From: Lachnospira sp900551945
GTDB taxonomy: Bacteria; Bacillota; Clostridia; Lachnospirales; Lachnospiraceae
Direction of reading: 5' to 3'
Assembly (NCBI GenBank): GCA_048380335.1
Contig: DBFCCI010000070.1
Coordinates: forward strand, 1-11,918
Length of the DNA stretch: 11,918 nucleotides
Under the pieces are notes generated by a model. The model was not told the origin of the DNA and did no database searches. It saw only the letters and a program-made list of their open reading frames with translations. A program made the position numbers and the translations under genes. Every line of letters begins with the position of its first letter. Position 1 is the stretch's first letter. This document shows, in pieces, positions 6,773 to 11,918 of this stretch.

Positions 6773-7888
6773 CTATAACCATATATATCCTAATACATTA
6801 ACTTCTGCAGTTTTTAATGTCTGCATAACATTGTATATATCAATACCTTTATCAATTTCTTTTTGTACTACAAGGATTGCTCCATCGTTATCTAATACTT
6901 TACCCATATCCTTTGCATTTTGGCATAAATCTATTGCCATTCCACTACCTTTAAGTTCGTCTAAAATCCCCATAACAACTAATCCATTATTTTGTTTTAT
7001 ATTGTCACATGATATAATAGATAAATTGTTAATTTGATTAGCTTTACATTTAGACTCAATTACTGAAATTGCTATGCTTTTATCTGAACTTATATCATAA
7101 AGACACTTTGCTCCAATATATGGTTCTATTTCTGTCTTGTCATACAATTTCTTATCTTTAAGAATACTAACAATAATAATTAAAACTACTGCCGCAATTC
7201 CTACCATCATAATATTTTTTGTAGTTGATGCCGATTTAATTGCAGTAAACATACTCTGTTTAGTAGTAATTATATCTATTTTTTTATAGAGAGTTCCATC
7301 TTTCTTTTCAGGATAAGTTTCACTTGGTTGTAATTCACAATTTGCAAGCCCAAATCTATCCATTGCTTCTTTTATTACTATATCTGTAGCTTGCTCTATA
7401 AGATATTTAGTTCTTTCTTCTGAACTTTTACTATCAACTGTCATTATAAAATATCTTGCAGAACCTACTGTAATATTAAATACATCCTCAGCATTTAATA
7501 AATCATATTCATTTTCTTCTAATCTTTTATTCAATTCTGCCTTTATCTCATCTTCATATAATAACATTCTTGTTTCATTAATAATATCATTATGTTTTTG
7601 TTCTATGTAACTTTGAACTGCATATTTTTCATACATATTTTCAATTGAAGCATCATCAAGCTGTGGTTCATCATCCCAGTTTGCAGAAACATATATATAT
7701 CCATGATAATATTGTGGATTTGTTGTATATACGCCTATCTTTTCCTGCTTATACTGTATAACACCTATAACAGCACTTAATATAACAGCACAGACAATTA
7801 TAGCAATACTTTTAATCCACACTTTTTTTAATGTAGCAATAATCTTTTTATTACTAATAATTGTACTATAGCTTTGTGACTTATCCAT
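6773..7888 (-). CDS. Wzz/YveK-like chain-length protein fused to a degenerate BY-kinase-like domain
   Basis: This is a 371-residue inner-membrane protein of polysaccharide co-polymerase type. TM1 is about residues 26-44, an extracytoplasmic region follows (about 45-224, largely charged and helical, including a stretch rich in Glu and Lys), and TM2 is about 225-243. The cytoplasmic tail (about 250-371) reads like a bacterial tyrosine kinase (BY-kinase) fold: EIEPYIGAKCLYDI, then a beta strand LSIISCD, GMAIDL, DGAILVVQ and VNVLGYIW in the right order. The Walker A loop (normally GxGKS/T) is replaced by NIKQNNGL, and there is no C-terminal tyrosine cluster, so it should not be catalytic. The start is placed at 7888, because GGAG lies 6 nt before that ATG; an in-frame ATG four codons upstream overlaps that site. 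It is the last gene of the five-gene operon, with a 26-bp gap upstream. Confidence 0.75.
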   Translation of the reverse strand: MDKSQSYSTIISNKKIIATLKKVWIKSIAIIVCAVILSAVIGVIQYKQEKIGVYTTNPQYYHGYIYVSANWDDEPQLDDASIENMYEKYAVQSYIEQKHNDIINETRMLLYEDEIKAELNKRLEENEYDLLNAEDVFNITVGSARYFIMTVDSKSSEERTKYLIEQATDIVIKEAMDRFGLANCELQPSETYPEKKDGTLYKKIDIITTKQSMFTAIKSASTTKNIMMVGIAAVVLIIIVSILKDKKLYDKTEIEPYIGAKCLYDISSDKSIAISVIESKCKANQINNLSIISCDNIKQNNGLVVMGILDELKGSGMAIDLCQNAKDMGKVLDNDGAILVVQKEIDKGIDIYNVMQTLKTAEVNVLGYIWL

Positions 7889-7914
7889 TTTTATCTCCAT
7901 TCTTTTTAAATATA

Positions 7915-8394
7915 TTAATCAGTTATAAAATAATCATCTATATAATTACAGCCAATAGCTGTTTTACTATCATTAGATAACATAACCTTAACTGTTTTAT
8001 CATAGTAAATTATTAAATATAATGAACATTTACTATTTATAGATGTCTGAGAATAAAACTTTTTATTTAATAATGTATCAACTGGAAGTTCATTGTAAAT
8101 TTTAGGATACCATTTTTCTATTGTATTCATTTGTATTGCATCTTTTGCATTGCCAATATAAATAACAACCTGCCCTTGATATTTTATTATATCATTATCA
8201 ATATACTCCCATAATTCCTCGTCTTGAATAACATCTGAAAAAGTGGCTTGTATATCATATAAAGTTTTAACATCTGCTTTTTCTCTTTGCACTTCATTTT
8301 GATTAACTTTAAATGCACAAAACTCTACAATCAATAAATTCAAAAATATAGCAGCAACAAAAAAAACTGCTATCTGCTTTGATATTTTGCTCAT
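7915..8394 (-). CDS. Unrecognised membrane-anchored protein, 159 residues
   Basis: I do not recognise the family. A short basic N-terminus (MSKISKQ) is followed by one hydrophobic segment (about residues 8-28, AVFFVAAIFLNLLIVEFCAF), most likely an uncleaved signal anchor. A soluble domain of about 130 residues should then lie outside the membrane. That domain alternates acidic and aromatic stretches (ELWEYIDNDII, EKWYPKIYNELP) and ends in beta-like segments (CSLYLIIYYDKTVKVML, and a second Cys at 149). The start is firm: GGAG sits 6 nt before the ATG. It is 14 bp after the GT4 gene and 26 bp before the chain-length gene, so it belongs to the operon. The position suggests an accessory partner of the chain-length protein or of polymer export, but that is inference only. 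Confidence 0.75.
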   Translation of the reverse strand: MSKISKQIAVFFVAAIFLNLLIVEFCAFKVNQNEVQREKADVKTLYDIQATFSDVIQDEELWEYIDNDIIKYQGQVVIYIGNAKDAIQMNTIEKWYPKIYNELPVDTLLNKKFYSQTSINSKCSLYLIIYYDKTVKVMLSNDSKTAIGCNYIDDYFITD

Positions 8395-8408
8395 CTACCA
8401 CTCCTATT

Positions 8409-9485
8409 TTATAGAACCTGCTTAAAAAGCCTTTCCCATTCGTCACATATTTTTATTACATCAAAATTTTGTGACCACTTCTTTGCATTTTCTGCAAGTT
8501 TTAATCTTTTATTCTCATCATTAATTAAATCTTCTATTCCTTCTGAAAGTTTTTCTATATTGCCATTTTCTATAAGTATTCCAGTTTCGTTATTTTTAAT
8601 AAGTTCTGATGGTCCGTATGGACAATCAAATGACACTACTGGTATCTCATTAGCTTGAGCTTCCAATATAACCATACCAAAGCCTTCAAATCTAGAAGAA
8701 CATACAAATACAGATGCCTTTCTAAATTCTTTATCAACATCACTTTTATAACCCGCAAATTCTACATTTTGTAATTGTAATGTATTCATTAAAGCTTTAA
8801 GCTGCGTTTCTTTTTTTCCTTTGCCAACAATGCAAAGCTTCCAGTCCTTATACTTATTTTCAATATTCTTCCATGCTTGTAATAAAAGGTCAAAGCCTTT
8901 CTGGTCTTCAAGTCTACCAACAGCTAATACTATATTTTCACGTTTTACATTCCATTCTTTATTATCATATTTAATAGGATTGTAAATTCTAACTACTTTT
9001 TTAATATTTTTTTCATTTTTTAAATATAGTTCTTTGTCATTTTCCGTTAAAACAACTAAAGCATCTGTTTTCTTACATGATATACTTCTTGCATATTTTT
9101 GAAGTTTTGAACCAATATTAACTCCATAATTAAAATGCTCCCAGGCTATGATTTTTGATATATTATTTTTACTGAACATAGCATAAAATACAAGACTAAC
9201 ATCAACACATATTATGAAATCAAATTTATTCTTTTTATTAAGTGCTTTTAACTTTTTAATTCCGTTTACTTTTCTAGCAATAGTATTACTATACTTTTCT
9301 CCCGCTAAAGATACTAATTTAATTCTTTTATCTAGTTTAAACCCACTCTTTAGCCCCTCTCTACAACTTGCAATAGTTATATCATAATTTCTCGTTATTA
9401 ATTCATTGGAAATTGTAGATAACACTCTTTCTGTCCCAGCTGTATGTGACATATTATGTATTAAAAATAATAACTTCATTAACAT
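8409..9485 (-). CDS. GT4-family glycosyltransferase
   Basis: This 358-residue retaining GT-B glycosyltransferase is presumed to add a sugar to the lipid-linked repeat unit on the cytoplasmic side. The N-terminus KLLFLIHNMSHTAGTERVL is the acceptor-domain start of the AmsD/CapM-like branch, and IIAWEHFNYG (113-121) carries the branch-typical EHFN. The donor domain shows AVGRLEDQKGFD (188-199, with the Arg and Lys pair) and CSSRFEGFGMVILEAQ, holding E-x7-E (Glu 267 and Glu 275). The catalytic set is complete. The start has two close candidates (ATG TTA ATG) behind a modest AAAGAGA site. It lies 20 bp after the Alg13-like gene in the same operon. Sugar specificity is not readable. Confidence 0.92.
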   Translation of the reverse strand: MLMKLLFLIHNMSHTAGTERVLSTISNELITRNYDITIASCREGLKSGFKLDKRIKLVSLAGEKYSNTIARKVNGIKKLKALNKKNKFDFIICVDVSLVFYAMFSKNNISKIIAWEHFNYGVNIGSKLQKYARSISCKKTDALVVLTENDKELYLKNEKNIKKVVRIYNPIKYDNKEWNVKRENIVLAVGRLEDQKGFDLLLQAWKNIENKYKDWKLCIVGKGKKETQLKALMNTLQLQNVEFAGYKSDVDKEFRKASVFVCSSRFEGFGMVILEAQANEIPVVSFDCPYGPSELIKNNETGILIENGNIEKLSEGIEDLINDENKRLKLAENAKKWSQNFDVIKICDEWERLFKQVL

Positions 9486-9505
9486 TCTCTTTCTTAACTT
9501 TATTA

Positions 9506-10003
9506 CTACTTAAACAAGCCATCAACAATTTTCCCAAGTTTTTTATTAAACTGTTTATTATTACTTCCCATACTTGAATTCATACTTGCCACGATACTAT
9601 CATAATTAATAATAGTATCTTTTAAATCTTCTATATTATATATAGGAATAATTGTGCCCATTCTCTTTTCTATCTGTTTGGCAAAATCTACTTGATGATT
9701 ATTTACATGCTCATGAAATGTTTCTTGTCGTGGCACTACTATAGGAACTTTTCCTATCTGTAATGGCATAATAAAGCTTGCAGGGCCTCCATGTGTTATA
9801 ACAATTCTTGCATCACGCACATTTTTTTCCATATCTTTATAAGAAATAAGCTTATGCCATTCACAATACTTCGGCTTATATGTACAAAAACCGGTCTGCA
9901 TAATAACATCTTCAACTATAACCTTATCTCTTTTCAATTCATCTATGAACTTTATCAGTCTATTAAACTGCTGTTCATGTGTACCAACAGTTACAAATAT
10001 CAT
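9506..10003 (-). CDS. Alg13-like catalytic subunit of a two-part glycosyltransferase (PssE/Cps14G type)
   Basis: This 165-residue protein corresponds to the donor-binding half of a GT28-type enzyme. It opens with IFVTVGTHEQQFNRLI and has the nucleotide-sugar loop ITHGGPASFIMPLQIGKVPI (69-88), then PRQETFHEHVNNHQ (91-104), all hallmarks of Alg13, PssE and Cps14G. Such proteins work only with an Alg14-like membrane partner, which is encoded directly upstream with a 10-bp gap; the ribosome binding site AGGTG overlaps the partner's end. In pneumococcal serotype 14 the equivalent pair makes a beta-1,4-galactosyl linkage and in rhizobia a beta-1,4-glucuronosyl linkage, so a beta-1,4 transfer onto the second sugar is plausible here but unproven. 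Confidence 0.92.
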   Translation of the reverse strand: MIFVTVGTHEQQFNRLIKFIDELKRDKVIVEDVIMQTGFCTYKPKYCEWHKLISYKDMEKNVRDARIVITHGGPASFIMPLQIGKVPIVVPRQETFHEHVNNHQVDFAKQIEKRMGTIIPIYNIEDLKDTIINYDSIVASMNSSMGSNNKQFNKKLGKIVDGLFK

Positions 10004-10013
10004 TATTCACCTC

Positions 10014-10463
10014 TTAGAATATGCTTCCAAGACATATTGCTTTCTTATAAACTTTCTTTTGCTCCTCCCATTGTACGATAAACTTATCTACAATTGGATA
10101 CACTAACTTCCCTGTTACAGTAGGCTTATCAATTCGGTCAAATACTTCAATATAAATAAGCTTTGCACCAAATAATTTACCAAAATAAAAAAATGGAACG
10201 GCAACTGCTGCTCCCGAGGATATTATCAAATCAGGCTTTTCTTTTCTTAAGACTTTCCACGCTATCTTTGTATTTTTAATCAATGCTTTTAGACTTCTAT
10301 TAGTAGGATAATAACAAGGATACACCTTTTCATTACTTAATATACTTCTTGCATCTTCTTTATCAAACGTAACCCAAAATCTATCCTTGTCATTCCAAAA
10401 AGGCTTTAACATATACAGATGGGTAAGATGCCCGCCTGATGAACCTACCAGACATACTTTCAT
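10014..10463 (-). CDS. Alg14-like membrane subunit of a two-part glycosyltransferase (PssD/Cps14F type)
   Basis: This 149-residue partner of the Alg13-like enzyme recruits it to the membrane and helps bind the lipid-linked acceptor. The Rossmann start MKVCLVGSSGGHLTHL carries the family's GSSGGH. The central LIISSGAAVAVPFFYFGKLF (79-98) matches the conserved SSGAG-like loop plus a hydrophobic membrane-association helix, and IYIEVFDRIDKPT (103-115) and the C-terminal QWEEQKKVYKKA, CLGSIF are typical. The length is normal for the bacterial form. The start is supported by GGAGG 6 nt before the ATG. It is the first gene of the five-gene operon, about 100 nt downstream of a plausible promoter. Confidence 0.93.
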   Translation of the reverse strand: MKVCLVGSSGGHLTHLYMLKPFWNDKDRFWVTFDKEDARSILSNEKVYPCYYPTNRSLKALIKNTKIAWKVLRKEKPDLIISSGAAVAVPFFYFGKLFGAKLIYIEVFDRIDKPTVTGKLVYPIVDKFIVQWEEQKKVYKKAICLGSIF

Positions 10464-10566
10464 TGTGTTCCTCCAAATTTTAACTTCTAAATTACTTTAT
10501 AATATTCCATCTGCAAAAGCATTTGGAAATACTTTTTTCATTATATATTTTTTGAACATTTCCCTA

Positions 10567-10595
10567 TTTATAAATACACAGGACATAACATTCAA
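10567..10595 (-). promoter_or_regulatory. Putative promoter of the five-gene polysaccharide operon
   Basis: Minus strand: -35 TTGAAT (10595-10590) and -10 TATAAA (10572-10567) with a 17-bp spacer, about 100 nt before the first ATG at 10463. It lies after the terminator at 10668-10713, where a new unit should start. The remaining 5' leader (about 10560-10464) shows no clear riboswitch; a short frame in it is noted separately. Confidence 0.55.
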
Positions 10596-10667
10596 TTAAT
10601 ACACCTATTGTAAACAATTTTACTTACAATAGCAACTACTTTTTTGTGCATTTAACCTCAACCCCAA

Positions 10668-10713
10668 AATACCCAGATTATGTATACATAAAATACTACA
10701 TAATCTAGGTATT
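10668..10713 (-). terminator. Hairpin terminator after the repeat-protein gene
   Basis: On the minus strand a 17-bp stem, AATACCTAGATTATGTA (10713-10697) with TACATAATCTGGGTATT (10684-10668), contains one G-U pair and closes a 12-nt loop. It ends in a short TTTT. It lies 25 bp past the stop codon at 10738, in the right place for that gene's terminator. The T run is short, so efficiency may be modest. Confidence 0.65.
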
Positions 10714-10737
10714 CTTATTAATTATCTTTAAAAACTC

Positions 10738-11208
10738 TTACTTAGTTGTAGTAACATTCATTACTGAACTTCTTACTACATTACCATTTTTATCCTTTAC
10801 ATCTACATAGAACTGTCGCTCTCCTACACTTCCTGCTGTCCATGTAATTTTATTTGTTGAACTAAAGTCTTTTAACTTTGCCCACTGATTAGTCGTTTTG
10901 TTATATACAATAAACTTATATGTATATCCACCAGCACCGCCATTTCCTGTTGCTGTAAATGTTACATTCTGTCCTACTTTGTTTGCTGTTGTACTTGCTT
11001 TTGCTTTTACTGAAAGTTTTGTTACTGACTGTGCATTTCCTACTTCTACATTAACGACTTTACTTCTTGTTACATATCCATTACTGTCCTTTACATCTAC
11101 ATAGAACTGTCTAGCTCCTGCACTTCCCGCTGTCCATGTGAATGTACTCTTATCATAAAAATCTTGCAATTTTGCCCACTGTTTTGTTGTTGGATTATAA
11201 ATTAACTT
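10738..11208 (-). pseudogene. 3' remnant of a surface/secreted repeat protein, 5' end lost at the IS982 junction
   Basis: About 157 codons survive, from the IS982 junction to a TAA at 10738. They form the end of a protein built of tandem beta-rich modules. One complete unit and part of another remain, each with KFIVYN..T..QWAKL, then TFTWTAG or ITWTAG, then RQFYVDVKD.NG.V..S. This looks like the triple-tyrosine/Ig-like modules of clostridial cell-wall proteins. The upstream end has no usable start: reading back, the repeat stops at Lys-Leu-Ile-Tyr and enters insertion-sequence DNA with an in-frame TAG (11217-11215). A TTG at 11169 is coincidental, being within a repeat (AKLQD). The missing part would have held a signal peptide and further modules or an enzyme domain. 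It is a separate unit from the polysaccharide operon. Confidence 0.8.
10738..11208 (-). repeat. Tandem 98-codon repeats
   Basis: The same DNA string CCTTTACATCTACATAGAAC occurs at 10794 and again at 11088 (plus-strand reading), a spacing of 294 bp or 98 codons. Flanking codons are also largely shared, so the modules are recent or homogenised duplications. The second copy is cut by the insertion sequence after about half its length. Confidence 0.8.
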
Positions 11209-11918
11209 GTTGTGCTAGTTAAAATAAAAAAATAAAAGAAACTTCAACAAAAATATGCTATCCTATTAGTAGGAAAATACAATGAAAGGAGGCATACTTA
11301 TGTTGAAGTTCCAAACTGAGTATAACACATATATTAAAACTTTTGAAGACTTTATTTTAACAACTTTTGTTATTATTGATGATTTATATAAGAAATTTGC
11401 TCCATATCAAATGGCGCATAGACGTAATCTTTCCATTGCTAAACTTTCTGATTCTGAAATTATGACTATTAGCATTTGTGGTGAGCTTATTGGTATTGAT
11501 TCTGAAAACGCATGGTACTCTTTTGTTAAAAGAAATTATCACCATCTTTTTCCTAATCTTTGCAATAGGAGTAGATTTAACAGAACTAGACGTTCTTTAT
11601 TACAAACTACTGAATTAATAAGGCAAAAACTTATTTCTGTATTTAATATACCATTAAATAAATATTTTATAGTCGATAGTTTTCCACTTGAAGTTTGTAA
11701 ATTTGGAAGAGCAAGATATAGTCGTTGTTTTCGTGCGTATGGAGCTGATTATGGTAGATGTCCATCAAAAAAAGAAGTCTATTTGGGGTATAAAGTACAT
11801 GCTATGATTACATTAGAAGGATATATTACTAATTTTGAAATCACACCAGCTTCCACAGATGATAGAGATGGATTAAGAGATATGTTAGAAAATGAAACCA
11901 ATATGGTAATTATTGGAG
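11209..11918 (+). mobile_element. IS982-family insertion sequence (partial, right part outside window)
   Basis: The transposase family and the abrupt end of the neighbouring repeat gene define the element. The left border is near 11209, where similarity to the 98-codon repeat stops and the sequence becomes GTTGTGCTAGTTAAAAT. The right end and the matching inverted repeat are beyond the window, so the border is good to only a few bases. Confidence 0.85.
11300..11918 (+). CDS. IS982-family transposase (partial, 3' end outside window)
   Basis: About 206 codons of a DDE transposase are visible. Family hallmarks appear in order: LSDSEIMTISICGELIGIDS, then ENAWYSFVKRNYHHLFPNLC and RSRFNRTRRSLL, then the first catalytic Asp in FIVDSFPLEVCKFGRAR, the stretch YGADYGRCPSKKEVYLGYKV, and the second acidic site in EITPASTDDRDGLRDML. 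No frameshift or stop is seen, so the copy looks intact as far as it goes. The ATG is preceded by AAAGGAGG (11285-11292) with 7-nt spacing. It is the only plus-strand gene and points away from the gene it truncates. The third catalytic residue would lie beyond the window. Confidence 0.94.
   Translation, partial: MLKFQTEYNTYIKTFEDFILTTFVIIDDLYKKFAPYQMAHRRNLSIAKLSDSEIMTISICGELIGIDSENAWYSFVKRNYHHLFPNLCNRSRFNRTRRSLLQTTELIRQKLISVFNIPLNKYFIVDSFPLEVCKFGRARYSRCFRAYGADYGRCPSKKEVYLGYKVHAMITLEGYITNFEITPASTDDRDGLRDMLENETNMVIIG

Noticed and set aside
10738..11169. Complete small gene of 143 codons starting at a TTG at 11169.
   Set aside because: The TTG is an internal Leu codon of the repeat (AKLQDF); the repeat continues upstream to the IS junction and no signal peptide or ribosome binding site is present.
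1..11918. CRISPR arrays, tRNA or rRNA genes.
   Set aside because: No regularly spaced short repeats, tRNA-like sequences or rRNA-like segments were noticed; the only tandem repeats are the 98-codon modules.

Overview
The window is AT-rich DNA (by eye about 30% GC) with strong AGGAG-type ribosome binding sites, occasional GTG/TTG starts and Firmicute-style mobile elements. It suggests a low-GC Clostridia genome, probably Lachnospiraceae. That assignment is an inference from style and gene families, not from a marker gene. Almost everything is coded on the minus strand, so transcription runs from high to low coordinates.

Layout in transcription order. (1) 11918 to about 11209: an IS982-family insertion sequence on the plus strand, running off the right edge. 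(2) About 11208-10738: the C-terminal end of a surface or secreted protein built of 98-residue repeats. It has lost its 5' end at the IS982 junction and is followed by a hairpin terminator (10668-10713). (3) 10595-6773: a promoter and a tight five-gene polysaccharide operon encoding an Alg14-like subunit, an Alg13-like catalytic subunit, a GT4 glycosyltransferase, an unrecognised membrane-anchored 159-residue protein, and a Wzz/YveK-like chain-length protein fused to a degenerate tyrosine-kinase-like domain. (4) 6644-6747: a nearly palindromic 104-bp MITE-like element. (5) 6573-5473: a polysaccharide pyruvyl transferase family protein followed by a rho-independent terminator (5357-5396). (6) 5320-1814: a new promoter and a three-gene operon encoding a second pyruvyl transferase family protein, a second GT4 glycosyltransferase, and a two-[4Fe-4S] FrhB/FdhB-like protein. 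(7) About 1800 to 1: an IS607-family element (serine recombinase TnpA overlapping an RNA-guided nuclease TnpB), running off the left edge.

Taken together this is part of a cell-surface polysaccharide (capsule/EPS) locus. The Alg13/14-like pair and two GT4 enzymes would extend a lipid-linked repeat unit. The pyruvyl transferase family proteins and the iron-sulfur protein would decorate or modify it, and the chain-length protein would act at the membrane during polymerisation. No priming glycosyltransferase, Wzx flippase or Wzy polymerase is in the window, so the locus must continue elsewhere or use factors encoded elsewhere. Three different mobile elements sit at or between its transcription units. 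The least explained parts are the iron-sulfur FrhB-like protein, the kinase-dead fusion, the 159-residue protein and the palindromic element.
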